Made by a program: the position numbers and the translations under genes | Part shown: positions 10,520 to 20,860 of the stretch, piece after piece | Layout: each line of letters begins with the position of its first letter | How positions within the stretch are numbered: the stretch's first letter is position 1 | The notes under the pieces: model-generated | Databases searched by the model: none | The model's input: only the letters and a program-made list of their open reading frames with translations | Told to the model about the DNA's origin: nothing | Origin: Paraglomus occultum | Lineage: Eukaryota > Glomeromycota > Glomeromycetes > Paraglomerales > Paraglomeraceae | Assembly: GCA_910592205.1 (NCBI GenBank) | Contig: CAJVPJ010000604.1 | Coordinates: 1 to 21,022 of the forward strand | Direction of reading: 5' to 3' | Length of the DNA: 21,022 nt

Positions 10520-10625
10520 GGGTGGAAGGAGGGAAGGAGGGAAGGAGAGACGAGCGAATGAAAAAGAAAGATCAAGAGTTAGTAGGGGTCTCTTTGAGAG
10601 GGGTCTGTGAGTATATATACCACAG
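10520..10625 (-). promoter_or_regulatory. Pyrimidine-rich and TATA-containing promoter region of the homeodomain gene
   Basis: On the minus strand, about 130-165 bases before the start codon, lies a CT-rich tract (plus strand GGAAGGAGGGAAGGAGGGAA and onward, about 10523-10550). Further upstream, at about 10612-10620, is TATATATAC. CT-rich blocks near transcription starts are typical of fungal promoters. The true start site is not known. Confidence 0.4.
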
Positions 10626-11690
10626 ATATGGATGATAAATAAAATGTATATAAAAAATATGGGTATTGTGTATTTTATGTATAATATAAAAATATCATAT
10701 AATATTGTAGTTTTAACGTATTATTGTTTAGCAATGTGACATGTATTGTTGGCAATAGGCTTATATAATTAGGAATGTTGACAGTTATGTGGAGGGTACT
10801 AACGCTATCGAGTAAATTGGTTTATTCAAAGACGACGGCCGAAAATAAAATATGGTAAGAGTTTTTTGTTGGAATGTTTTCGTTTCCTTACCTTTACAAA
10901 GGGATACCTTCGTCACTGATATTTGAGAATGTAGAACAAGAGCAGTCAAAAGATTCTATCTTGAGATACTTTGTTCTAACGTGTATGTAAAGTATAAGAC
11001 GGAGAGAGGAGAAAGAGAGAGGAGGGAGGGGGGATTTAAATGAAGAGGAAAAAGCGAAAAACAGTAGAGATGGTAAACCCTTGAGGGGGGAGGTGAGGGG
11101 AGGGATAAGGATGTATTGCTAAAGAGAGAAATAAGCAGCAAGAAGAGATTGTCGAGCTCGCGTTAAAGAGCTTTGGGTTTGTATGGAAAAAAAGAGCTGG
11201 TTAAAAGAGAGTAGTATTTAAAAGAAGGAATAAAAGGGCCCTAGGCAACAGTTTAAAGAGTCAGAAGGAAAAGAAGGATTGGCGCAAGGTGGTAGAGTTT
11301 GGGTCGAGGGGGGGTAGATATTCATCCAAATTTGGGCACGAGGCGCGCGCTGTTTGGTCCAGAATGGGAGCAAAAAACTGCCACACTCATTTCAAACAAG
11401 GACGAACCAATAAGTAGTACTTTTAGTATAATGGCTGTATAGTATAAATGCATTATAAATGGTAAGAGGTTGAATTGTATTGAAATGGAATGGATGGATG
11501 GAATGTTGGGATGTCGGTGGATGGATATGGATTGTAGTGTAATGTAAAAGAGGGTAAAAAAAATAAAGAGGTACATTATTATAGTTGTGATGTATTGGAT
11601 ATTTTTGGTATTTGTTTGAAACATCGTTTAATAAGTACATCAAACATATCAATGGAATATATACTAGAATATGTACAAGTATGTAATGTG
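10626..11690. other. Intergenic, with homopurine stretches on the plus strand
   Basis: AT-rich at 10630-10760, then purine-rich between about 10999 and 11110, with AGGAGGGAGGGGGG near 11020 and GAGGGGGGAGGTGAGGGGAG near 11084, and degenerate GGATG repeats at about 11486-11530. There is no gene I can support; the open frames on the minus strand are Ser/Leu/Pro-rich products of the polypyrimidine complement. Confidence 0.5.
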
Positions 11691-11695
11691 ATGTA

Positions 11696-11946
11696 TTGTT
11701 ATTATGTTGTTATACTATGTTGTTATGTTGTTATGTTGTTATGTACTGTGTTGTTATGTTGTTATGTTGTTATGTTACTATGGTGTTATGTTACTGTGTT
11801 GATATGTTACTGTGTTGTTATGTTACTGTGTTGTTATGTCGCTATACTACATTGTTATACTATGTATGTTACTATGTTACTATTTGTTATGTTACTTACT
11901 ATGTTGCTGTTATACTATGTTACTCTTTACTACGCTGTTACTGTAC
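11696..11946 (+). repeat. Short tandem repeat array, 8-bp unit TTGTTATG and variants
   Basis: About 250 bases are built from TTGTTATG, with drifted forms TGTTACTG, GTTACTAT and TTATACTA. The first third is nearly perfect and the rest is increasingly degenerate. Because 8 is not a multiple of 3, all three plus frames stay open and give Leu/Cys/Tyr/Val/Met-rich nonsense peptides of up to 135 residues; these are not genes. Confidence 0.85.
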
Positions 11947-12816
11947 TGTATATTTATTTATATACAATGTCAAAAGATTCTATTATATTGTTCATTCGAT
12001 AGTATATTTTATGCAAACATCCTATTCGAAAAGAAAATTGTACACATGTCCTAATGTTATTAACCTCATTAGGAGAGCGCGCGAATACATTCTGAGATAG
12101 CCTATATTTCTAAATCGATCATAAATATACTCGTTTTAGACGTATGGTTGTTACTACGCCTCGTCCAATCTGTGGAGTTGGATGTATCACCAACATTGAG
12201 TATTACCAAGCATAAAATACCAGTGTGACGTATCACGATAAACAAGAACGACGATACAGGAATGACGATACAGCAATGACGACGACGATATAGCGGTCGG
12301 TAAGAAGAAATGATGAAAAAATTAGACTAGCTTGAAATACAGATTTTTAGACCTTATACTTGGGCCATACATATTTAGACCATATACTTTCTTATAATAC
12401 ACTATACCCTTTATCGCACATGTCGCCATACATACGCCATCTATAGTCATAGTCATAGTCATAGCATACACACAATACAAATCTTTTTTTAAACACGGCA
12501 ATTTTCGATTTTTTCCTTCTAGAATACGCTTTTCTGTTACCCTTTCATTTCCCGTTATAGAAACATTCGTAACGTAGATGTGGTTGAAAACATGGATTGA
12601 AAAGTATTAGCAGCAAATTACTGTTGAAATCAGCTTTTGTACCAATGATCAGCAACACTGACGACAGACGAACGAATGTTATACGAGCGGAAACGTACGA
12701 TTGTCTCGTGAATAGAGTGTTTTCATATGCATATACTTGATAAATTATTTTGGGTAAAAAAAGACTCGTAGCTGTTTATCTTTGGTTTATTTTATTCCTT
12801 TTTTGTTATTTGTTTA
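11947..12816. other. Intergenic region with minor simple repeats
   Basis: No gene is recognised. Two small tandem blocks are present: ACGATACAGGAATG-like units at about 12250-12293 and TAGTCA hexamers at about 12442-12464. Otherwise AT-rich and featureless to my reading. Confidence 0.5.
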
Positions 12817-12928
12817 TATGCTATGTGTATGTTATGTGCGTATGCTATGTGCGTATGCTATATGTGCGTATGCTATATGTGCGTATGCTATGTGCGTATT
12901 CTATCTGTGTATGCTATGTATATGCTAT
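12817..12928 (+). repeat. Tandem repeat array with 13- and 15-bp units (TATGCTATGTGCG / TATGCTATATGTGCG)
   Basis: Units of 13 bp and 15 bp, differing by an AT insertion, are interleaved and flanked by degenerate TATGTTATGTG copies. The mix of two unit lengths suggests repeated duplication after an AT gain. The Cys/Tyr/Val-rich open frames across this block are artefacts of the repeat. Confidence 0.8.
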
Positions 12929-15466
12929 TGTTTGTTACGTTTACATGATGTATGTCTTTTCTTTTCCTCTTTTTATTTTTTTACTTCTCCCACACTTTCC
13001 TCCTTTTCCTCATTTGTTTATTTGTCGTGCTTGTTTTCTCCATCCGTCCGAGAATCTAGACTCTTCTGCTGCTTGCCGCCGCCGTCATTGTTTTTGTTAT
13101 TGTTATTGTTATTGTTATTATCGTTTTGATTATCGTTTGATTGTCGTTTGTAGTCTAGTTGCTATGCCATCCATGCGTACGTGTTTACCATTGCACTCAT
13201 GAAATGCATACCTTAATACATTCGCACTTGCTTTATTTCTCACCCTCCTCCTCCCATTATTCTTCCATTGATATCTATATTCGTCAGACGCGTATTTGTT
13301 ATTCTCCCCAAGTTTATGCTATGTACATGTAGCTTATATTGTTACAAGCTTGGCTCAATCAAATATTTACTTGTTTTCCATTGGGTATTAATAATGGCTC
13401 CATTACCACGCGCTTGGAGTAATCGTGGACAAACCCAGACAAGGAAACAGACTTTTATTATTGGTGCAAATTGTTCCAGTTGTCACACCCTGAGAACGTG
13501 AGGCTAAATAATAGCAAGCAGTCATGAGGGGTAGATCCGTAGATGGAAGCCCGTGGAAGACATTCTTTAGAGAAAATAACGGGGACCGGTCAGTAAAACC
13601 TTTCATTGTGATTGGGATATAAAAAGGGAAATATGCCAACTTGCACTACCAACCATATCATTGGTATGTGTTATTTGTTATACCAAGTGCCGTTTCACTA
13701 TCTTATCTGTTATTATTCTGATTCTACATCTGATCTAGTCTAATCAAACTACATCCGCTTATCAACCCGGTTTTGATACTTGACTGAACAAATTTCATAA
13801 CCAATGCTAATTTAGATGTCCAATCAACTTACAAACACTAATTATGTTGGCGTAGTTGCATATAGATATCAACGGCCTACTATACCCTTGCGTTCTCACC
13901 TACTCACCCTATTCTGCTATTCAACGGTTACCCCACAGGTCTTCTCTTCCTACTCGCTCACACACTCTACTTACTCACTCGCATGCCAAGTATGTCGGAT
14001 GCTGCTGGGTCCTGGCCCCGGCACCTTTTCTCATTCAGATTCAGAAAAAAAGTATTAATTACTTGTTTCAATATATGCATATCAAATATTGTATCTATGC
14101 GTGTTGTGTGTGTAAAAGAAGCTGTGTAAACATTCTGAACTACAAACATTGTTTGGTACAGATTTATTACTGTAACAAAAAAAGGCCTAACTACTGTTAT
14201 CGGGTTCTTGTGTAGCAAACAATTTACATTTTATTCGATAGTCGATCTCTGGCTTTGCGCGCAGTTTCGGAATAATGTACCTAATAATCGAATGATCACT
14301 CAATCCATATTAATTCATATTATTAAGCAATATCCCGAAAGTTCATTCGAGTAACCGACTACAAAAAGCACCAACGGAACTTTATCAAAACAGTATGACA
14401 GCACAACAAGACTATAGTGTCATCATTGTCTATTCGAACAGACTGCATATCATGGACCTGTAATCCATCAATCGATCTCGTCTTCTTGCCCCACTCGCCT
14501 TCATGGCGTTTTACTCTATGTTGTAAAATGTATTGGCGCATGTATTCGCATCCACCAATCTCTTGCCGCTCATCCGATCAAAAATATGCACCTCGTTGCC
14601 GCGTAATACCTTACCCAATGTCCTGACTGGATACACACATGCCGTATGAATTTAGCTCGACAGGATAAACTTTCCCCGTTCTGTAGTTAGTTATGTGACA
14701 GCATTCTATGCAATTACTAATTGAAGCTAGATAAAACTATTCATGTTGGATTTTAAGTAACGCTTGTAAGACGTGATGGTGATAGGAAAGACGAGAGTAC
14801 AAGGAAATGAGGTGACGAAAAACAAACAAAGCATTAATAATTGAAGAAAGCATGAGGTCGAGAGTAAAGGACCACAAGGAATTAAAACCATTGCGACAGG
14901 TGCGTTATTACAACTTTGTCAGGTAACAACCGTACCTTGGCAAGCATTGTCAACATTATCACCAAGGCCAAGAGCCGACATATGTGGTCAAGTGGGGTGA
15001 GAGTAAAAATAAAAAAAAAAAAAAGGGTGTGTGTGCGCTAACATTTAGTATCATGACATTAGTATAACGTATTTTGCAAATACACGCACACTTTTACGCT
15101 TACATATACTGTACATAAGGTAATACTGTACTTAATGACACAATGTCGACGTACAATTAAGTTTTTTTCCTTTCTTTTAATCGAATCCCCGTTATAGTAG
15201 TTCTAGCCCTCAGACTGAGACATACTAGTGTACCAATATGGAAACAGATTTGTCAGGTGGTATTATTAGATTGGCTCCGTGGAGAATAAACTCATTGCAC
15301 TGGACATCTGATGCAGCTAGGTTAATTCGTGTAAGGGCATGGTCTGTCCAGACTCTGAACAAACATTTGTTTATTACTGGATATAGTAATATCAAAAGAA
15401 TGAGAGAAAAGCGTGAGAGTGAGTGAGGGGAGAAAATAGAGACCTATACAAAGGATATCAATCAAC
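12929..15466. other. Long intergenic stretch with no confident gene
   Basis: Contains a TTGTTA/TTATTG simple repeat at about 13088-13140. The minus strand of that repeat reads as an Asn-rich frame. A poly-A tract lies at about 15010-15024. Between 14980 and 14359 on the minus strand there are splice-site-like signals, discussed as a finding. A TCGAATCCCCGTTATAG stretch at about 15181-15197 resembles the MITE terminus at 1606, but no partner end is seen. No tRNA or other RNA gene is visible. Confidence 0.45.
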
Positions 15467-15557
15467 CACATTCAAACCACATTCAAACCCCATTTCAACC
15501 CCGTTACAACCCCATTACAACCCCATTACAACCCTATTCAACCCTATCCAAACCAAC
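15467..15557 (+). repeat. Tandem 11-bp repeat, consensus CAACCCCATTA
   Basis: About eight units follow one another. The early copies read ATTCAAACCAC or CAACCCCGTTA, the middle copies are perfect CAACCCCATTA, and the last drift to CAACCCTATCC. The strand bias (C on plus, G on minus) is strong. It is not a telomere repeat, since the unit differs from TTAGGG-type fungal telomeres. Confidence 0.8.
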
Positions 15558-17415
15558 CTTATCTATTTTGTCATTCATTGTTGTCACTCATGGAAATGCT
15601 GATCTCTATTCCCAAAGCGGGGTCTTTCTTTTTTCAGGCGAGAGACAACGACGGAAAGAGAGGAGCCCCGATTGTGTCATCGAATCGGAACAAAATGCAG
15701 ATACTCCCGTGTGACTACGATCACGGAGAAAGAACTTGACATGAGAGTTACAATTAGACAAAGCGTACATGGGGACTTGTCGAATAAAGAAGTATACACA
15801 AAGTCAAAAAAAAAAACAACCAACAAATGAAACCAATGGAATTATTTTTAATATCATGACCATAGGGTATGTATGATACAATCAAGGAAACGTTGACCTA
15901 CGACATGCGGATCTTTCCCCCAAGATCACATTCCGATGATCATCTACACGCATACATATATAACCTGTCGTTGGGTAGTAAGCAGTCAGGTCATTGTTTC
16001 GTTACATGATCACCCATTATTTTTCATCATCGTTTGACCATCGTTTGGCCATCGTTTGACCATCGTTCCTTTCGCTATCCAAATATTTGTTTTTGTCCTC
16101 TCCGAAAAAAAAATTGGCACCCCGGTTTTATCTCATCGGTCCGATGTTTCATGGAAAACGAAACGGAAAAAAAAAAGAAACTAATGGTAATGACAGTAGT
16201 TATAAATAGAACATATTGTACTATACACGTTATTTTTATATAATAAATAGGTACTAGGTAACAAGAGTACTTACTAAAAGTACGTATTGAAATTCGTACG
16301 CATTTACTCATTTACTTGTACACAACACGTTTTTCTATGCGAGGGTATAATAAAGTCAGAGATAAGAATGAAAGCATAAAGAATGAAAGAATGAGAATGG
16401 AATGAGAATGCGGAATGGGAATGGTCCATTTTGCGATTTAGTTATGGTACAAATAGCGTAATCGCAGAGAATGGCGTCAATCAGACAGTGGAGTTTGTTC
16501 ACAATTCGATACGACATGCTATTGTGTTCCGGTATTTGTCAAGCATTCTTTTTTGCTGACCAGATTTTACTAGATATGGATGCAGTGGATCAAAAAAAGA
16601 GATTTCCTTATGCTTTTTTAAAAAAGTTGGCTTTATTAAATGCCACATTAATAATGCGATTTTAACCCGCCTTGTCCGTTTTTGCACATGCACAAGGAAT
16701 AATACAAGAAACAAAAAGAGGCAAAAAGAAAAAGGTATGTCATCATCGCAGTTCGCCATAAGCGATCAACAAGAGTTTTGTCACATGATGGAACAATTAC
16801 AAAAAAAAAAGGTTCTTATTTACTGGCATTGTTCTGAAATGACGTATGACGTAACAAGTAACACATTTCACTACGCTTGAGCCTCTCGGAGAGCGCCTTT
16901 TCCCGCTCAATCAACATTATTTTCTCCTAGAGTTTCGATTTGTCTCGGATTCGATCAAACAAAAAGGTAGAATGGGCGAATGAGAGGGTACCTAATTTGA
17001 AAGCACAAGACCTTGGGTTCGGATGCAGTCCCGAAGATCAGCCCGAGAATATTCACAATGACATTGACCATTCTTTCTTCTATTGCATCACAAGTGTGTT
17101 TCACTATGACAGGAGAAACGTCTCAATTTGGGTATTATTCTAAACAAAATAAAGCGATTAGTATGGATCGGGAAACAAGTAACTTTTTTCTCGCGATTAA
17201 AAAAATGTACATACACATTTATATATGATGTCTAATATGTATACATTTTTTTACTGTCGATTCCCGACACTTACCCCCCGACGTTTTTGTTTATTACGAC
17301 TGATTTAGTCTTTGCATGTGCATTGATTATTATCCAAATTAGGTTGGAAAAGTCGAAGATCTATACGAATGAACGGAAAAGCAATCTTCCAAAATTAAGC
17401 TCGGCTTGTCAAAGT
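15558..17415. other. Intergenic region with small repeats, no confident gene
   Basis: A 49-codon frame at 15590-15739 (starting MEMLISIPKAG) is open but unlike anything I know. Degenerate GAATG repeats occupy about 16370-16425. Poly-A runs occur near 15807-15817, 16167-16176 and 16800-16810. Two overlapping TGACGTA half-CRE motifs lie at 16840-16855. None of this amounts to a gene I would defend. Confidence 0.4.
16031..16069 (+). repeat. Tandem 11-bp repeat CATCGTTTGAC, about 3.5 copies
   Basis: Three full units (GAC, GGC and GAC at their 3' ends) and a partial CATCGTT follow without gaps, after a preceding CATCAT. The array is small but clear. Function is unknown. Confidence 0.75.
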
Positions 17416-17417
17416 TT

Positions 17418-17548
17418 ACAAAAAAAAGGGGGAGGGAAGGAAGGGAAGGGGAGGGGAGGGAAGGGGAGAAAGAAAGTGAGAGGGAATGGGGGAGGGGAGG
17501 GGGGAGAGAGATAGAGGGGAAAAAAGGGGAGAGTTGGAGAGATGGGAG
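17418..17548 (+). repeat. Homopurine, G-run-rich tract with quadruplex and triplex potential
   Basis: From an A-run at about 17420 the plus strand is almost pure purine for about 120 bases. G-runs of three to five separated by one or two A bases between about 17428 and 17466 satisfy the usual four-run G-quadruplex pattern. A second block at about 17488-17504 has runs of five, four and six G. Arg/Glu/Gly-rich and Ser/Pro/Leu-rich open frames on the two strands are composition artefacts. Confidence 0.75.
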
Positions 17549-18382
17549 ATGTGATCGAAATAAAGTTTCACGGTTCCTAAACTCGTGGTTTTTCGGGACT
17601 TGCAAAAACGGGCCTGCCTTCTTTCGAACTTGTAGTGCGTCATGTCGATCGTTTATTCCCAAGTATATATTAGTATCACGTTTATCATTATACAGTTTCT
17701 TTTTTTTGTTTAATTGCTTGCAGAATTGTTATTGGAGACATGAAACTAAAAAAAGAGTGCGCGAAATCATTTGACAATGTTGAAATCCTTACATCATTAA
17801 ACATTCCCGGATCAATGGTATTTCGCATATTATTGTTTTAAAAACTTTTTGGTGTTTCAGACCTGAACACGTTTATGCTTTTGGTTTAGTGGAAAGTAGG
17901 GGTAACTTTGGTTGTAAAAGGTTCTCCCACCCCAATCGCCAAACTGATTATCAGATTCATACGCTTTCTTTGGGATGGTACCAAAAGACCCATATGTTTA
18001 GATTGCATGTATACGTGGTCTTGACGTTCCCGATCGCGCAACGTTTATTTGCAGTTAAATGATACAATGATCAATACTAATTCGATACAAGTGAACGAAA
18101 AGGAATAAATTAACTTGCGCATATACATATCCACATGGCCGACGATGATGCATTTTCTGGAATATTAACATGTTGTTCGTATGCACGATGAATAATATGC
18201 GAATGTTAATGCGTAATAATATCAGGACCCTTGAAGTTATGATTAACGTTACAGGACGAAAAACTTGTTTGGTCTTTGTATGGTCATGACCAAATTAAAA
18301 TAAAATAAAAGTCTATTTCTGAACCTCATGGCTAAATCTGAAACATGCTTTGCTTGCCGTGCGAAGACATTAGTTTCCCGCA
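17549..18382. other. Intergenic region, no confident gene
   Basis: AT-rich. An ATG at 18135 in good context opens an 18-codon frame (MADDDAFSGILTCCSYAR) that contains a GTATGC donor-like site, with an ATTAACGTTACAG acceptor-like site about 75 bases later. The spliced product would be only about 30 residues, so I do not call a gene. No RNA gene is seen. Confidence 0.35.
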
Positions 18383-18727
18383 ATGGATAACAACAACAAC
18401 AGCACAGGTGAGCATGAATTTACTGCATGCATCAAAAGATATCTTGCCAATGTCGATTTTGCCTTCATAGAAATCTCACAAATGAATGTTCCCGAACCAT
18501 ATAATACTCAATTGGGTAACTATAACAATCGATGTGCTTACCACGGGAATAAAAAGCTTCTGAAAATCTTAACGCACGCGCGCGACACGTTTACGTTTAT
18601 TGAATATTTGCATTTTGCAAACTTAAATGTTGACTACATGGGTACGAGTATGGGTATGAGTATGGGTATGGGTATGGGTATGTGTGGGGGAAAGAGTCAG
18701 TTCAATCGAATTATGTGGGGATTGTAA
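18383..18727 (+). CDS. Doubtful small ORF, 114 aa, hypothetical
   Basis: An open frame starts MDNNNNSTGEHEF and ends in a Gly-Met-rich stretch created by the GGGTAT repeat. I recognise no family. The length is within chance expectation and the 3' third is repeat-derived, which argues against it. An alternative is that only the start is real: the first 25 bases end in ACAG followed by GTGAGC, a good donor, and CTTCATAG at about 18461-18468 is a phase-compatible acceptor leading into EISQMNVPEPYNTQLG and then another GTAACT donor. Either way the evidence is thin. Confidence 0.15.
   Translation: MDNNNNSTGEHEFTACIKRYLANVDFAFIEISQMNVPEPYNTQLGNYNNRCAYHGNKKLLKILTHARDTFTFIEYLHFANLNVDYMGTSMGMSMGMGMGMCGGKSQFNRIMWGL
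18641..18683 (+). repeat. Hexanucleotide repeat GGGTAT/GAGTAT
   Basis: About seven units, with GAG and GGG alternating at the start and then uniform GGGTAT. In the frame read above it encodes Gly-Met and Ser-Met pairs. Confidence 0.8.
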
Positions 18728-20370
18728 TTCCGTTTAACGAATCTCGAGTACTAATAATAAAATAGCCAAAGACCACCGCACCACCACCGCAGCGCACCAC
18801 CACCCACAACTATTACTACTACTAATCTCGGTTATCAACTATTTGTAATCAATACTGTTGGACAGTCGTGGTGGTAAAACAATGTTATAATTGGTTCGAT
18901 AATAACACGGTATATATTGTGCGCTTACGAATATGAGTGACAAAATCATAGATTGACCTTACTTTACATAACTGGTCCTGCTCGTTATTGTCAGATGACA
19001 AATCTCTTAATTTGAAGATATTGTATCCGTAATTGACTCGAGTTTCGTCAGCAATAAAGTCGTACTTTGCTATGCAAAACATTTAACTCCCCATCCCATC
19101 GTTAACATGCCTCAGTAATTCTTTTTGTCCCCCCCCCCCCCGTGTTTGGGTAAAGCGCAAAGTTTCTTCATCGCCGGTGTGATGTTTTCATAAACTTGAC
19201 CCGAATGAAATCATTTGTTCTTGCAAGACAATGATACTTAATATCAATAGTGTAGGACATGTTCAGGTGATATTCGAATTACTCGTAATCGCTCCCTCGT
19301 GTGTTGATCCATCATCAAACAAGTTGCATTTGTCATCTTATTAATTAATTAATCATTCATTCTAAATTGTGTGGCGGGAAACCCGATAGATCTAACTCTT
19401 GTTCATTCTCTTGTCACTTTGTCTTTCATGAAGTAAAGACAAGTCCTTACCTTGTAATGATATTAAATCGTATTTCTTGCCTGGCGGAATTCGATCATTT
19501 CGTTCCACAATATCTAATTTCGTTACAATTTATAGATAGATTTTCCCATTTACGACTTTGTGCTGATTTCGTATCCTGATTTCTTTGTCATTCTAACGAA
19601 CTAATTTAAAGCATAGTAATGAGCGGCAAAAGTTAATTTGTTCACACTTGGTAATTCCAACATGACCCCGACCTGTGTCCAATTTGACGTGAATAGGTGG
19701 GTGGAAAACAAGCATTGTGCTAATATGGTTCTGTCAAACCCAATGCATGTTTGATAAGTTCTATCAACTAGAAAGAGACTGAAAAGAATTAAGGATAGAC
19801 TTATTATTATGCAAATTTAATGATAATTATTAGGCAAGGAGATCTAAATAATCACAGGTTCATTTCTTTTTCTCATTAAACAATAAAGTATTTTTCAGTA
19901 AGTTTGCTTCAGGAATGCATTGAACAAGAAAAAAACTCAGAATAACAAGGTGGTTTTAACAATCTTATCCTTGAAAACAACTAATTCCAAAAGAAATGTA
20001 GAGAAAAAACCACCATGTTTTGCTATGGTTTTTGGGATAAGCTTATAATACCCAGAAGTATTCTGGAAAGAATTCTGAAGGGCAAATATTAAAGTGTAAA
20101 AAAGAATGCCTCCAATAAATTAAACAACAGCATACCAAAGCAAGGCGCAATTTATCTTGTTCATTCAAACTTGATACAAATTTTGTTGATAACTTGAACT
20201 AAAAATCTTGTTAAACTAATTGAAAATAAATAAGAAAGAATAAAACAGAATGATTGGAACAATTGGAGGAAAAAATCAATTAAACTTGCAGAAGGTAATT
20301 TACAAGCTTGTGCACTGATAAAGAATTCAATAACAAAGCTTAAAAAAAGATGTCTTTATTACTGGTACAG
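18728..20370. other. Intergenic, AT-rich, no confident gene
   Basis: Holds a CCACCG/CACCAC simple stretch at about 18773-18808, a run of 13 C at 19129-19141 and a TTAATTAATTAATTAA palindromic block near 19341-19356. From about 19760 to 20345 the base composition is markedly A-rich. A minus-strand stretch near 19505-19449 reads IVERNDRIPPGKKYDLISLQ and ends in a donor-like GTAAGG, but it is too short to call an exon. Confidence 0.4.
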
Positions 20371-20410
20371 TCGCATCTCCATGAGCACATCTCGACATTG
20401 TGAACAGTTA
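20371..20410 (+). mobile_element. Possible solitary pogo-like transposon end
   Basis: TACAGTCGCATCTCCATGAG at about 20365-20384 shares the TA-CAGTCG start with the MITE at 1606. It is followed by ACATCTCGAC and TGTGAACAG, similar in layout to sub-terminal repeats. No matching right end was found before the kinase gene, so it may be a fragment or chance. Confidence 0.2.
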
Positions 20411-20786
20411 AGTAGAGTGCGCATTACAGAACGGCGAATGGAAAACCACTACACAAAATAGTAGCTTTATTACCAAGAATTCTACTCCTATGTTCAAAGT
20501 CAGACTACCTTTAAAAAATCTTTGTCGATGTTTGTTCGGCGCATTAAATTTGCTTTCCTGGACTAACTGGTGGGGTTCCGCCATATGTCTTTGAGGCGTG
20601 AACCAAAACTTACATTGACAAGTGCAATGCCGCGCTACACGCAATACCAGTATACCAAGTGTTTTGAAAATCATATAAATATAATAGTTTAGAGCTCTGA
20701 AAGCAGGTTCAGTTTGATCAGTTTTTTACTAGCTTCACAGATCAAACAAACAAACTATTCTAGCACGCAGTCTATGATGACACACA

Positions 20787-20816
20787 TCACGTGACATTGG
20801 TTACAATAAACAAAGC
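20787..20816 (+). promoter_or_regulatory. TCACGTGA palindrome and forkhead-like ATAAACAAA before the kinase gene
   Basis: TCACGTGA (20787-20794) is a perfect palindrome with the bHLH core CACGTG, 68 bp before the kinase start. ATAAACAAA at about 20806-20814 fits the forkhead consensus. Both are at promoter distance. Assignment is by motif only. Confidence 0.35.
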
Positions 20817-20860
20817 GATAATGATAAAGACTACGAAGTTATCACAACAGCGAAACAAAC

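Noticed and set aside
11595-12100. Overlapping 134-135 codon open frames rich in Leu, Cys, Tyr and Val
   Set aside because: They arise from the 8-bp repeat, which keeps all three frames open; no domain or normal composition.
12750-13202. Open frame of 150 codons with Cys-Tyr-Val repeats resembling a membrane protein
   Set aside because: Produced by the 13/15-bp tandem array and T-rich flanks; no ordinary protein sequence.
13403-13639. Minus-strand frame of 78 codons with a plausible mixed composition
   Set aside because: I considered a retroelement fragment, but found no recognisable motif and no terminal repeats.
14680-14981. Possible LAMTOR5-like small protein on the minus strand
   Set aside because: A loose resemblance appeared only with weak splice sites; an in-frame stop and phase mismatch make the match unsafe.
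15467-15557. Interstitial telomere-like array
   Set aside because: The unit CAACCCCATTA does not match TTAGGG or other fungal telomere repeats.
17000-17030. GGGTTCGGATGCAGTCCC as a tRNA B-box
   Set aside because: No A-box, acceptor stem or anticodon arm can be drawn around it.
17339-17774. Arg/Glu/Gly-rich and Ser/Pro/Leu-rich frames on opposite strands
   Set aside because: Composition artefacts of the homopurine tract.
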